A stretch of DNA of 64,000 nucleotides, from positions 2,170,001 to 2,234,000 of the forward strand of contig NZ_OZ075108.1 of the NCBI RefSeq assembly GCF_964186625.1, read 5' to 3'. The stretch is from Asticcacaulis sp. MM231. Its GTDB lineage: Bacteria; Pseudomonadota; Alphaproteobacteria; Caulobacterales; Caulobacteraceae. The notes below the pieces were generated by a model. The model saw nothing but the letters and a program-made list of their open reading frames with translations. It was not told the origin of the DNA and searched no databases. Position 1 is the first letter of the stretch, and every line of letters starts with the position of its first letter. Positions 17,007 through 25,485 of this stretch are shown piece after piece. A program made the position numbers and the translations under genes.

Positions 17007-17134
17007 GGGGATGCTTTCGTGTGTAACCAATTGCCTGCTATATGAGCCCCAGTTGCTCCGTTTGCACACTAAAAAAATTGCGGCCTGAGTTAAACAGCGC
17101 TAAACGCTGTGCCATATCCACTCGGTAAAACTTC

Positions 17135-18238
17135 ATGTCGCACAATACCTTCGGTCATCTCTTCCGTGTCACCACCTGGGGCGAAAGCCACGGACCGGCC
17201 CTTGGCTGCGTCATCGATGGCTGCCCGCCGGGCATCGCCCTGTCCGAAGCGGATATCCAATGGGCCATGGATCGTCGCAAACCGGGCGGTTCGCGTTTCG
17301 TCACCCAGCGCCGCGAAGCCGACGAGGCGAAGATTCTTTCCGGCGTCTTTGAAGGCGTCACAACCGGCACGCCAATCTCGATCCTGATCGAAAATACCGA
17401 CCAGCGCTCGAAGGACTACGGCGACATCGCCCAACAGTTTCGCCCTGGCCACGCCGATTACACCTACTTCGCCAAATACGGCGTGCGCGATTATCGCGGC
17501 GGCGGACGCTCCAGCGCCCGTGAAACCGCCGCACGCGTCGCGGCCGGCGCCGTGGCGCTGAAAGTGTTGCAGGTCCTGATCGGCGAAGAGGTCAAGGTGC
17601 GCGGCGCCCTCGTCCAGCTTGGTACGCACAAGGCCGCGAGAGGCAACTGGGACTGGGAAGAGGTCGGCAATAACCCTTTCTTCTGCCCTGATCCGGCGTC
17701 GGTCACGCTGTGGGAAACCTATCTCGACGGCATCCGGAAGGCCGGCTCATCCATTGGCGCCGTGGTAGAGGTTCAGGCCGAAGGCATTCCCGCCGGCTGG
17801 GGCGCACCAATCTATGGCAAGCTTGATTCCGAACTGGCCTCGGCGCTGATGACCATCAACGCCTGCAAGGGTGTCGAGATCGGTGAAGGCTTCGGAGCCG
17901 CCGAGCTTTCCGGCGAGGATAATGCCGATGAAATGCGCATGGGCCCTGATGGACCGGAATTCAAATCCAACCATGCCGGCGGTATCCTCGGCGGTATCTC
18001 GACGGGCCAGACGGTCGTGGCGCGTATGGCGCTGAAGCCAACCTCTTCGATCCTCAACAAGCGCGAGAGCATCGACATCAGGGGCAACGAGGTCGAACTG
18101 CTGACCAAGGGCCGTCATGATCCGTGCGTCGGTATCCGCGCCGTGCCGGTGGCCGAAGCCATGATGGCGTGCGTCTTGCTCGATGCCTTCCTGCGCCATC
18201 GTGGCCAGACGGGCGGAGGTCCGCACCACGTCGGCTAG
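17135..18238 (+). CDS. aroC: Chorismate synthase
   Basis: Converts 5-enolpyruvylshikimate 3-phosphate to chorismate, the last shikimate-pathway step, using reduced FMN. All three family signatures are visible: GESHGPALG near the N-terminus, [20 protein letters not shown] in the middle and [17 protein letters not shown] at the end. It has 367 residues, the usual length. It is divergent from the symporter gene with about 130 bases between them. The cytosolic enzyme is essential for aromatic amino acids where these are not supplied. Confidence 0.97.
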   Translation: MSHNTFGHLFRVTTWGESHGPALGCVIDGCPPGIALSEADIQWAMDRRKPGGSRFVTQRREADEAKILSGVFEGVTTGTPISILIENTDQRSKDYGDIAQQFRPGHADYTYFAKYGVRDYRGGGRSSARETAARVAAGAVALKVLQVLIGEEVKVRGALVQLGTHKAARGNWDWEEVGNNPFFCPDPASVTLWETYLDGIRKAGSSIGAVVEVQAEGIPAGWGAPIYGKLDSELASALMTINACKGVEIGEGFGAAELSGEDNADEMRMGPDGPEFKSNHAGGILGGISTGQTVVARMALKPTSSILNKRESIDIRGNEVELLTKGRHDPCVGIRAVPVAEAMMACVLLDAFLRHRGQTGGGPHHVG

Positions 18239-18340
18239 GATTGCTGCACGGCTGTAATGCCACAGCCCAAAAACCGGCCATTTCACAGCGTATCGAGCCT
18301 GAAAGGTCGCGCATCCGGCGCGCCTGAACGGATTGACGAC

Positions 18341-18647
18341 ATGCTGAAAAACACAATCGCCCCTCTGGCTCTGGGCCTGCTGATGGCCGCCACCGCCGCG
18401 TGTTCGCAACAACCGCCAGAAGGCGGCCCGCCTCCTGGCGATGGCCCTGGTGGTCCGCCGAAAGCTGAAAGCATCATCACCAGAACTCGATACAGACAAG
18501 GACGGCGCCATCAGCAAGTCCGAGGTGAGCGCCGATAAGCGCCTGGCTGAACACTTCGACCAGGCCGATGCCGATCACGACGGCAAGGTGAACGCGACAG
18601 AATTGAAAGCCTTCTTCGCCACAATGAAGCCACCTGAGCGTCCGTAA
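18341..18647 (+). pseudogene. EF-hand lipoprotein, frame broken by an extra base
   Basis: The start at 18341 opens a lipoprotein signal (LGLLMAATAAC) and a Pro/Gly-rich linker. The frame then goes wrong at 18483-18488 (GAACTC). Removing one A continues as RLDTDKDGAISKSE, a canonical EF-hand loop, followed by a second loop DADHDGKVNATE and a stop at 18647. The intact form would be a roughly 100-residue calcium-binding lipoprotein. The break is either a real mutation or a sequencing error: the codons on both sides look normal and a terminator follows. See the pirin gene at 54403 for a second break in the same base context. Confidence 0.75.
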
Positions 18648-18661
18648 ACGAGTTTGGACAT

Positions 18662-18691
18662 AAGCCGGAGGCTGGCGCTTCCGGCTTTTTT
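18662..18691 (+). terminator. Intrinsic terminator after EF-hand gene
   Basis: Stem AAGCCGGA pairing with TCCGGCTT, then TTTTT. It lies 15 bases after the EF-hand gene stop. Confidence 0.85.
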
Positions 18692-18778
18692 ATGCGCGTA
18701 ATTCTCCTGATCGAACGCCTATTGTAATTAATACAGTTACACTTATATAGGTCTCACGTTAGAGAGGGAGAGTTTCTC

Positions 18779-19492
18779 ATGATTGACAAAAGACCATACA
18801 ACACGCTCGGCGGCGCCGATCACGGCTGGCTGAAGGCCAAGCACCATTTTTCCTTCGCCAACTATTACGATCCGGCCAAGATGGGCTGGGGCTCTTTGCG
18901 CGTCTGGAATGACGACGAGATCAAGGCACAAACCGGTTTCCCGCCGCATCCGCACGACAATATGGAAATCATCACCTATGTCCGCGAAGGCGCGATAACC
19001 CACGAGGATTTGCTTGGCAACAAAGGCCGCACCGAAGCGGGCGATGTGCAGGTAATGTCGGCCGGCACGGGTATTCGGCATTCGGAATACAATCTGGAAA
19101 GCGAAACCACCAAGATCTTCCAGATCTGGGTCATGCCGGCGTCGCGTGGCGAAGCACCAAGCTGGGGCGCCAAGCCCTTTCCCAAGGGCGACCGCGCCGG
19201 CAAGTTCGTGACGCTGGCCACCGGCTTTGATGAAGACGGCGACGCGCTCAAGATTCGCTCACCGGCCCGCCTGCTGGGCGCCACCCTGCTCAAGGACCAG
19301 TCCGAGAGCTACACACCGCTGGCCACCAAACCCGCCACGACGCGCCACCTGTACCTGGTCGTCGCCAAGGGTAAGGTCAGCGTCAATGGTGTTGAACTGA
19401 ACGAGCGCGATGGCGCGGCGATCAAGGACGAGTCCTCGCTCGATATTCGCGCGCTCGAAGATGCCGAAGTCGTTTTGCTCGACGCAGCCTGA
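18779..19492 (+). CDS. Pirin family protein (YhhW-type bicupin)
   Basis: A 237-residue cytosolic bicupin. The metal site is intact in the N-terminal cupin: HPHDNMEIITY gives two His, and GTGIRHSEYN gives His and Glu. Relatives such as YhhW have quercetin dioxygenase activity in vitro; the natural substrate is not settled. A purine-rich ribosome site (GAGAGGGAGAG) precedes the ATG. The gene is alone, with terminators before and after. A second, frameshifted pirin gene lies at 54403-55294. Confidence 0.9.
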   Translation: MIDKRPYNTLGGADHGWLKAKHHFSFANYYDPAKMGWGSLRVWNDDEIKAQTGFPPHPHDNMEIITYVREGAITHEDLLGNKGRTEAGDVQVMSAGTGIRHSEYNLESETTKIFQIWVMPASRGEAPSWGAKPFPKGDRAGKFVTLATGFDEDGDALKIRSPARLLGATLLKDQSESYTPLATKPATTRHLYLVVAKGKVSVNGVELNERDGAAIKDESSLDIRALEDAEVVLLDAA

Positions 19493-19500
19493 TGATTAAG

Positions 19501-19535
19501 GGGGTTTGGGGCCGCGAGCCTCAAGCCCCTTTTAT
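19501..19535 (+). terminator. Terminator between pirin and queE
   Basis: GGGGTTTG at 19501 pairs with CAAGCCCC (with one G-T pair), followed by TTTTATTT. It overlaps the convergent queE stop. The GGGGTTTGGGGCC core resembles the arms of the palindrome at 46473-46597. Confidence 0.7.
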
Positions 19536-20164
19536 TTAAGCCCGACCAGCTTGTGGGTCTGGACGCTCATGCGCCATTGTGGATGCTTCAGGCAATAGTC
19601 GATCACCGCCTGCGTATTGGCGGCCTGCCTGTCGGAATCCATCGGTTGCAGATAATAGCGCTCGAAATCGAACGCCAGAAACTCGGCCGGATCGACCTCG
19701 GCCTGCGGCCACACCAGCTTCAATTCCTGCCCAAAGGTTTGATGCAGGCGATTATCGGCTTTCGGACTGACACAGATCCAGTCGATGCCTTCCGGCGCCT
19801 TGATCGTACCATTGGTCTCTACGGCGATGAAATAGCCCGCCGCCTTGACCGCTTCTATCAAGGCCGGGTCCAATTGCAGCAGAGGTTCGCCACCGGTAAA
19901 GACCACGGCCTTTTGAGACGGGTCAGCCGTGCCCCACACCGCATCCAGCGCCGTCACGACATCGGCCGGCTTCGGAAATTTGCCGCCATTTTCGCCATCG
20001 ATGCCGACAAAATCGGTGTCACAGAAGGTACAGGCGGCCATGGCGCGATCCTGCTCACGCCCGCTCCACAGGTTGCAACCGGCAAAGCGCGCGAACACGT
20101 TCACGCGACCGGCCTGCCCGCCTTCGCCTTGCAGGGTGAGGAAGATTTCCTTGAAACTGTACAT
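19532..20164 (-). CDS. queE: 7-carboxy-7-deazaguanine synthase
   Basis: A radical SAM enzyme that contracts the ring of 6-carboxy-tetrahydropterin to 7-carboxy-7-deazaguanine in queuosine synthesis. Residues include FLTLQGEGGQAG, a cluster motif with an expanded first gap (FAGCNLW, then CTFCDTDF), the FTGGEPLLQ motif, AVETNGT and the conserved CVSPKA. The spaced first and second Cys mark the proteobacterial CX14CX2C type. The start shares one base with the queC stop (TAATG), so the pair is coupled. Confidence 0.94.
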   Translation of the reverse strand: MYSFKEIFLTLQGEGGQAGRVNVFARFAGCNLWSGREQDRAMAACTFCDTDFVGIDGENGGKFPKPADVVTALDAVWGTADPSQKAVVFTGGEPLLQLDPALIEAVKAAGYFIAVETNGTIKAPEGIDWICVSPKADNRLHQTFGQELKLVWPQAEVDPAEFLAFDFERYYLQPMDSDRQAANTQAVIDYCLKHPQWRMSVQTHKLVGLK

Positions 20165-20904
20165 TAGCGCTCGGCCGGTTGGGCGTTTTCGATGAAATGC
20201 TCAAAGCCGGTCTTGCGCAACTGGCAGGCCGGACATTCTCCACACCCATAGCCCCACGGATGGCGTTCACCGCGCTCGCCCTTGTAGCAGGTCGTGGTTT
20301 CTTCAAGAATCAGATCGACCAGCGACTGGCCACCCAGTTCGAGCGACAGCGCCCAGGTCTGCGCCTTGTCGATCCACATCAGCGGCGTGTGAATCTCGAA
20401 CGGCCGCTCGACACCGAGTTGCAATACGGTTTGCATGGCTTGCAGCGTTTCGTTGCGGCAATCGGGATAACCGGAAAAATCAGTTTCGCACATGCCGCCG
20501 ACCAGATGATCCAGCCCACGCCGATCAGCCACGGCCGCCGCGTAAACGAAGAACACCAGATTGCGTCCCGGCACGAACGACGACGGCAGGCCGCGTTCGG
20601 TCATCACAATCTCGGTTTCGCGCGTCAGTGATGATTCGGCGACAGCGCCAAAGCCGCGCAAATCGCAGACATGATCCTCTCCCAGACGGGTGGCGGCGAG
20701 CGGGAAAACCTCACGGAATTTTTCCAGCACCGTGGTGCGCGTCGTCATCTCGATGGCATGGCGCTGGCCATAATCGAACCCGATGGTTTCCACGCGCTCG
20801 AAATGCGTCAGCGCCCAGGCCAAACAGACGCTGGAATCCTGCCCGCCCGAAAACAGGACGAGCGCGGATTTGGCGGCGGGGACATGATCCAGGGACGCGG
20901 ACAT
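20164..20904 (-). CDS. queC: 7-cyano-7-deazaguanine synthase
   Basis: ATP-dependent enzyme converting 7-carboxy-7-deazaguanine to preQ0, the step after QueE. The PP-loop SGGQDSS lies at residues 19-25, followed by IGFDYGQRHAIE. GGMCETDFSGYPDCR is the conserved substrate region, and the C-terminal zinc site has CGECPAC after an earlier Cys (TTTCYKGERG). It has 246 residues and is the first gene of a two-gene operon with queE. I see no preQ1-riboswitch-like structure in the short leader. QueD and QueF are not in this window. Confidence 0.95.
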   Translation of the reverse strand: MSASLDHVPAAKSALVLFSGGQDSSVCLAWALTHFERVETIGFDYGQRHAIEMTTRTTVLEKFREVFPLAATRLGEDHVCDLRGFGAVAESSLTRETEIVMTERGLPSSFVPGRNLVFFVYAAAVADRRGLDHLVGGMCETDFSGYPDCRNETLQAMQTVLQLGVERPFEIHTPLMWIDKAQTWALSLELGGQSLVDLILEETTTCYKGERGERHPWGYGCGECPACQLRKTGFEHFIENAQPAER

Positions 20905-21058
20905 GGAAACGGGCTTTCAAAGTGAACGGGAGGTTCTCATCTAAAACGCTCCTTTGCCTGAATTTGCAAGTATTTTTGGTGCGGCGCGGCATGGGTTTCT
21001 TTTGACGTCCACGTTAAGTTGGCAGAGAATGGCCGTGTTTTCCAATCCGGGTTACCCC

Positions 21059-21511
21059 ATGAACCAACCGCCCTTTTCCGACATGTTCGGCGCCATTATA
21101 GACAATACCCCCTATATGAAGGCCATCGGCGCCTACTATGTCGGCAAGTCAGAGGATGGCATCACCATGGCCTTGCCATGGCGCGCGGATCTGGTTGGCG
21201 ATCCAGAAACACGCGTCATCGCCTCTGGCGTGGTGACCGCCCTGCTCGACAATTGTTGCGGCATGGCGGTTTGGGATAAGGTCAATGAATTCAAACCGGT
21301 GGCCACGCTCGACCTGCGCATCGACTATATGCGTCCGGCCTGGCCTGATCAGGAATTGAGGGTCACGGCCAAGTGCTACAAGCTGACGCGCTCGGTCGGC
21401 TTCGTGCGCGCCTTCGCCTATGAGGTGACGCCCGAGGATCCCGTGGCCGCGGCACAATCGGCCTTCGTTGTCTCCTCGCCCGTGCCCAAACCCAATAGCG
21501 GAGTTGCCTGA
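21059..21511 (+). CDS. PaaI-type hotdog thioesterase 1
   Basis: About 150 residues from the ATG at 21059; an upstream in-frame ATG at 21029 is also possible. It has the hotdog pattern of PaaI-like acyl-CoA thioesterases: VIASGVVTALLDNCCGMAVW (the helix with the catalytic-site region), then VATLDLRIDYMRPAWPDQ. The usual HGG before the helix is replaced by ASG here. It probably hydrolyses aryl- or acyl-CoA esters. Its stop overlaps the next, related thioesterase gene (TGATG), pointing to duplicated genes in one operon. Confidence 0.82.
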   Translation: MNQPPFSDMFGAIIDNTPYMKAIGAYYVGKSEDGITMALPWRADLVGDPETRVIASGVVTALLDNCCGMAVWDKVNEFKPVATLDLRIDYMRPAWPDQELRVTAKCYKLTRSVGFVRAFAYEVTPEDPVAAAQSAFVVSSPVPKPNSGVA

Positions 21512-21969
21512 TGGAGAAGCCCCCGATTGAGAAGCCGAGGAGCGAAAAGATAACCGGAGCTGGCGCCCATGCGCGACGTGATCCGGTGCTCCTGTTACAA
21601 AACATCCCCTTTGCCGGCTTTCTTGGCGTCCGTCTGGAACTGGCCGGCGATGAACTTACCGGCCACCTGCCCTTTTCACCGCACCTGATCGGCAACCCGA
21701 TGCTGCCCGCCCTGCATGGTGGGGTTATCGGCGCCTTCATGGAAATAACCGCCATGGCGCAACTCGGATGGCATGCTAATTTCGAGCATATGCCCAAGCC
21801 GATCGATGTCACCGTGCAGTATCTGCGCTCCGGCAAACCGGTCGATACCTATGCGCGCGCAGTGGTCAATCGCGTGGGACGCACCGTCGCCAATGTCGAA
21901 GTATCGGCCTGGCAGGAGTCAAGACATCATCCCATCGCCACTCTTCAGGCGCACTTTTTGACCGGATAA
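21511..21969 (+). CDS. PaaI-type hotdog thioesterase 2
   Basis: A 152-residue hotdog-fold protein coupled to the preceding one. It keeps the standard PaaI motif LHGGVIGAFMEITAM and the strand PIDVTVQYLRSGKPVDTYA. A polar 20-residue N-terminal extension (EKPPIEKPRSEK) precedes the fold. The pair may form a heteromer, since one has the HGG motif and the other does not; this is inference. The substrate is not known. Confidence 0.82.
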   Translation: MEKPPIEKPRSEKITGAGAHARRDPVLLLQNIPFAGFLGVRLELAGDELTGHLPFSPHLIGNPMLPALHGGVIGAFMEITAMAQLGWHANFEHMPKPIDVTVQYLRSGKPVDTYARAVVNRVGRTVANVEVSAWQESRHHPIATLQAHFLTG

Positions 21970-22034
21970 AATACACTTTAGGAAAATTCTCCCATTAATA
22001 GCGTTTAATTCACGCGCAATTTTTGATTGCATGC

Positions 22035-22048
22035 ACCTCTATAGAGGT
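22035..22048. promoter_or_regulatory. Perfect 14-bp palindrome upstream of hypothetical gene
   Basis: ACCTCTATAGAGGT is a perfect dyad, 55 bases before the ATG at 22103. It could be an operator for a dimeric regulator; no partner is identified. Confidence 0.45.
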
Positions 22049-22102
22049 CGCAGCGTTGTTGGCGATGACTCGTTTTGTATTTTAACCTGAGGGGTTCGCA
22101 CC

Positions 22103-22456
22103 ATGTCCAAAGAGAGAAAAATAAGCATAGCCAAAGCCTTAACGGCTCAGCTTCATGCGACGGAAGAGGCCATCGATACAGCGCTTGCCGAAGCGGCAAA
22201 CCTGATCGAGGCCTATGTCACCTCACGACGCACCATCCGTATATCAACGATCGTCGGCAACGATGTCCATTACAATACCTTGCAGGCGATGATGTCCCTG
22301 AGCACGGCCCAGCGCCATATGACGGCCGCGCACGCCGACCTGACCAAGGTTCAGCATCAGGTTGGCCTCGGTGCCGTAGACATCGTGCCGGTCGATGACA
22401 AGCCATCCCCAAAACCGACCGGCGCCATGCCCGCTCGTGAGAATGAGACCGCTTAA
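22103..22456 (+). CDS. Conserved-looking hypothetical protein
   Basis: A 117-residue soluble protein of unknown family. It is mostly helical, with ALTAQLHATEEAIDTALAEAANLIEAY predicted to form a long helix, then a second helical block (TLQAMMSLSTAQRHMTAAHADLTKVQHQ) and a Pro-rich tail. There is a good ribosome site (GAGGGG) before the ATG and typical codon use, so I take it as a real gene. A perfect 14-bp palindrome lies in its leader. The histidine- and alanine-rich helices suggest a small dimeric protein; no function can be assigned. Confidence 0.65.
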   Translation: MSKERKISIAKALTAQLHATEEAIDTALAEAANLIEAYVTSRRTIRISTIVGNDVHYNTLQAMMSLSTAQRHMTAAHADLTKVQHQVGLGAVDIVPVDDKPSPKPTGAMPARENETA

Positions 22457-22526
22457 ATTTGAGTCTTGCGGCTTGGCTATACGGATCAAGTCTGGCCTTA
22501 TAGGACAGACCCGCTGAGAGGTATCC

Positions 22527-22976
22527 ATGCTGCAATCACTCCCCGCTCAATTCGGTGCGGCGTTCGGACTGTTGACCTGCGTTGCGGCCCTGATCCTCGG
22601 GGGCTGGCGCGAACGATCCGCCGCCGCGCTTTATCTTCTCGCTGTTGCTGCCAACTATGGGCTGGGCCTTTTGGTACTCGATATGACGACGCAACGCCTT
22701 CTGTTTTCGGATACGCTATGCCTGATCGGTTTCTTTTGCCTGTGCTGGAAGGCGCCACATCCCTGGCCATTGTGGGCTGCGGGATTGCAATTGCTGGCCG
22801 TTATGACCGAAGTGTCCGTACTGTTCATGAGCACACACACCTTGCGCTGGACACTGCTGACCGTTGTGGCCCTTTCTGGCTACGGCGTACTTTTGGTTTT
22901 GTGGATCGGAACGTTTGCGGCCGCACGCCGCCGTTTCCGCGTCCGATCACAAAGCGTGGCAGAATCCAGAGAATGA
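22527..22976 (+). CDS. Small multi-pass membrane protein, unknown
   Basis: A 149-residue protein with about four or five hydrophobic segments (residues ~8-25, 32-50, 57-73, 82-100 and 108-130) and a basic C-terminal tail (AAARRRFRVRSQ). The ATG follows GAGAGG at proper spacing. I do not recognise the family. It sits 70 bases after the helical hypothetical protein and upstream of an S24-type regulator, without evidence that they act together. Confidence 0.65.
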   Translation: MLQSLPAQFGAAFGLLTCVAALILGGWRERSAAALYLLAVAANYGLGLLVLDMTTQRLLFSDTLCLIGFFCLCWKAPHPWPLWAAGLQLLAVMTEVSVLFMSTHTLRWTLLTVVALSGYGVLLVLWIGTFAAARRRFRVRSQSVAESRE

Positions 22977-23091
22977 AGCCGACAAATAGGCTCATTTTCC
23001 TATTAATAGATTTATTTTCCTTTCAAATCACTGTAATTCCTAAATGTCACCGGCCACATACGGCCTGAATGATCTGTTGGCGCTCCTAATG

Positions 23092-23724
23092 CCCCTTTCG
23101 CATAGCCACATCTGGGCCGCTATAGATGCCTTGGCCAACCGCCTCAGCACCACCCCCTCGGGTCTGGCGCGTATGGCGGGGCTTGATCCGACCAGTTTCA
23201 ACAAATCCAAACGCGCGTCGCCGGAAAATCCGCCACGCCCGCGCTGGCCCTCGACAGAGAGCCTGGCCAAGTTGCTGGAAGCCACCGGCATCAAATTCTC
23301 GGAATTCGCCCTGATGGCTGAAGGCCGCGCCGAAGGTCAGGGTATTCCGCTGATCGGTTTCGCCCAGGCCGGCAGCGCAGGCTTCTTCGATGATTCGGGC
23401 TTTCCCCTGGGACAGGGCTGGGACGAGATCACCTTTCCCGGTGCGCATTCCGGACTGTATGCGCTGGAAATATCGGGCGGTTCGATGGAACCGCTTTATC
23501 GTGACGGTGACCGCATCCTGGTTGATCCGCACAACAGCCAGAACCTTCGCAAAGGCGATCGCGTCGTGGTCAAGACCAGCGATGGCGAGGTCATGGCCAA
23601 GGAACTGGTGCGCTATTCGGCCCGCACCATAGAATTGCGTTCGCTCAATCCGGATTTCCCCGATCGTTCGCTTGATCGGCTGGACGTAGCGTGGGTCGCG
23701 CGCATTGTCTGGGCCAGTCAGTAG
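23092..23724 (+). CDS. S24/LexA-like transcriptional regulator
   Basis: About 210 residues. The N-terminal helix-turn-helix is of the XRE kind (LSTTPSGLARMAGLDPTSFN), followed by a Pro-rich WPSTESLAKLLEATG helix. The C-terminal S24 peptidase-like domain has the Ser in ISGGSMEPLYRDGDRI and the Lys in EVMAKELVR, the dyad used by LexA and phage CI repressors. A start at 23044 would add 16 residues; I prefer 23092 because the HTH begins soon after. A CTATTAATAG dyad at 23000-23009 could be an own-gene operator. There are no phage genes around it, so it is a chromosomal regulator. Confidence 0.85.
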   Translation, partial: PLSHSHIWAAIDALANRLSTTPSGLARMAGLDPTSFNKSKRASPENPPRPRWPSTESLAKLLEATGIKFSEFALMAEGRAEGQGIPLIGFAQAGSAGFFDDSGFPLGQGWDEITFPGAHSGLYALEISGGSMEPLYRDGDRILVDPHNSQNLRKGDRVVVKTSDGEVMAKELVRYSARTIELRSLNPDFPDRSLDRLDVAWVARIVWASQ

Positions 23725-23732
23725 CTGAAGAG

Positions 23733-25406
23733 TTATGGGGTTTGAACCAACTCGCCATTGATGCCCTGCTCCAGCAAGGTGATCGTCCGTTCCAGTCCGA
23801 AGATAGCCACGAATGAGCCAAAGCGCGGCCCCTGGCTTTGCCCCAAAAGCACTTCATACAAAGCCTGAAACCATGCGCGTAAAGGCTCGAACTCACGCGC
23901 TTTTCCGACTTCGAAGACGAGATTTTGCAGCACCTCGGCATCGCGCGTATCCGTCGGCAGCGCCTTGAATTTTGCCGCAAGTTCGATCATAGCCGCCTTT
24001 TCCTTGTCGTCCGGCAGGCGGAAGGTCTTGGTCGGCTTCACGAAGTCTTCAAAATAGTTCAGTGCATAGCCGGCAAGACGGTCCAGCACAGGCTCGCTTT
24101 CCGGCGTGGCGCCGGGAATATAGGCGCGCAGGAAGCCCCAAAGGGTTTCCTTATCCTGCGCATTGGCCACCGACACCAGATTGAGCATCAGACCGAAGGT
24201 GACTGGCGGGCTCTTGATGGAGGTTTCACCACGCAGCACGAACCACACCGGGTTCTCGATCTGCTTGGCCTCTTCCTGCTTCGGGAAGGCGTCGAGTTGC
24301 TGGAAGAACTCATCTGTCGCGCGCGGGATCACATCGAAATACAGTTTCTTGGCTGATTTCGGCGACTGGAACATGTAATAGGCCAAGGACTTCGGCGCGC
24401 CATAACGCAGCCAGTCCTCCATGGTCAGGCCATTGCCCTTCGACTTGGAAATCTTTTGCCCGGCCTCATCGAGGAACAGTTCGTAGTTGAACCCTTCCGG
24501 CGGCGTGCCTCCCAGCACCTTGCAGACCTGAGATGAAACCTTAACTGAATCGATCAAGTCCTTGCCAGCCATCTCATAATCGACGCCGAGCGCGGCCCAG
24601 CGCATGGCCCAGTCAGGCTTCCATTGCATCTTGACGTGACCGCCAGTGACCGGCAGTTCAAAACGCTCGCCATTCTCCTCAAACACAATCGTGCCCCTGG
24701 CAACATCACGCTCCAAGGTTGGCACCTGCAACACAAAACCGGTCTTCGGGGAGATCGGCAGGAAGGGTGAATAGGTCGCCCGGCGGTCCGGCCCAAGCGT
24801 CGGCAGCATGACCTTTTGAATATCGTCAAAACGCGCCAGCGCGGTCAGCAGGGTCTGATCGAACATGCCGCTCTTGTAGCATTCGGTCGACGACAAAAAC
24901 TCGTAGGTGAAACCGAAACTGTCGAGGAAAGCCTTAAGGCGGGCATTGTTATGCGCCCCAAAGCTTGGATATTCCCCGAAAGGATCGCGCACCACGGTCA
25001 GTGGCTTGTACAGGTCTTCGCGAAGGACATCAGCGTTGGGGATACCTTCCGGCACCTTGCGCAGGCCGTCCATATCATCCGAAAAACAAATCAGGCGCGT
25101 CGGCCAGGCCTTGCCGGTCATGGCCTCGAAGGCTTGGCGCACCATGGTCGTGCGCGCCACCTCGCCGAAGGTACCTATGTGCGGCAAACCAGACGGCCCA
25201 TAGCCGGTTTCGAAAATCACCGCGCGGCCAAGGCCTTCAAACGCCGCCAGCGCATCATCCGTCTTGCCGGCTTCGATCAGGCCAAGCGCCCGTTTCTGAT
25301 CCTCATGTCCTGCAATGCGCGATTTGATCAGACGGGCAATCAGATTGCGAGCCTGTTCAAAGGGCCAAGCGCGGCCGGCGTAAGCAGAGGTGGTCAGAGA
25401 CGACAT
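23733..25406 (-). CDS. lysS: Lysyl-tRNA synthetase, class I
   Basis: A 557-residue class I aminoacyl-tRNA synthetase of the archaeal type, which replaces class II LysRS in many alphaproteobacteria. The HIGH-like motif is PHIGTFGE (about residue 76) and the KMSKS motif is KISKSKGNG (about 318). Other blocks are FETGYGPSGLPHIG, CFSDDMDGLRKVP and GGHVKMQWKPDWAMRWAALG. It joins lysine to tRNA-Lys in the cytosol. Its 3' end faces the S24 regulator with only eight bases between the stops. Confidence 0.96.
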   Translation of the reverse strand: MSSLTTSAYAGRAWPFEQARNLIARLIKSRIAGHEDQKRALGLIEAGKTDDALAAFEGLGRAVIFETGYGPSGLPHIGTFGEVARTTMVRQAFEAMTGKAWPTRLICFSDDMDGLRKVPEGIPNADVLREDLYKPLTVVRDPFGEYPSFGAHNNARLKAFLDSFGFTYEFLSSTECYKSGMFDQTLLTALARFDDIQKVMLPTLGPDRRATYSPFLPISPKTGFVLQVPTLERDVARGTIVFEENGERFELPVTGGHVKMQWKPDWAMRWAALGVDYEMAGKDLIDSVKVSSQVCKVLGGTPPEGFNYELFLDEAGQKISKSKGNGLTMEDWLRYGAPKSLAYYMFQSPKSAKKLYFDVIPRATDEFFQQLDAFPKQEEAKQIENPVWFVLRGETSIKSPPVTFGLMLNLVSVANAQDKETLWGFLRAYIPGATPESEPVLDRLAGYALNYFEDFVKPTKTFRLPDDKEKAAMIELAAKFKALPTDTRDAEVLQNLVFEVGKAREFEPLRAWFQALYEVLLGQSQGPRFGSFVAIFGLERTITLLEQGINGELVQTP

Positions 25407-25485
25407 GATGGGGATAAAGCCTTTCCAGTGTTGGAGGAAAGGCTTTACGGCCCGACAGGCGACAGGTCAATCTTAAAGGCGCTTG

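Noticed and set aside
20905..20958. preQ1 riboswitch before queC
   Set aside because: The leader is short and I see no hairpin followed by an A-rich tail of the expected kind.
23000..23724. S24 regulator as a sign of a prophage
   Set aside because: No integrase, terminase, capsid or tail genes nearby; neighbours are housekeeping genes.
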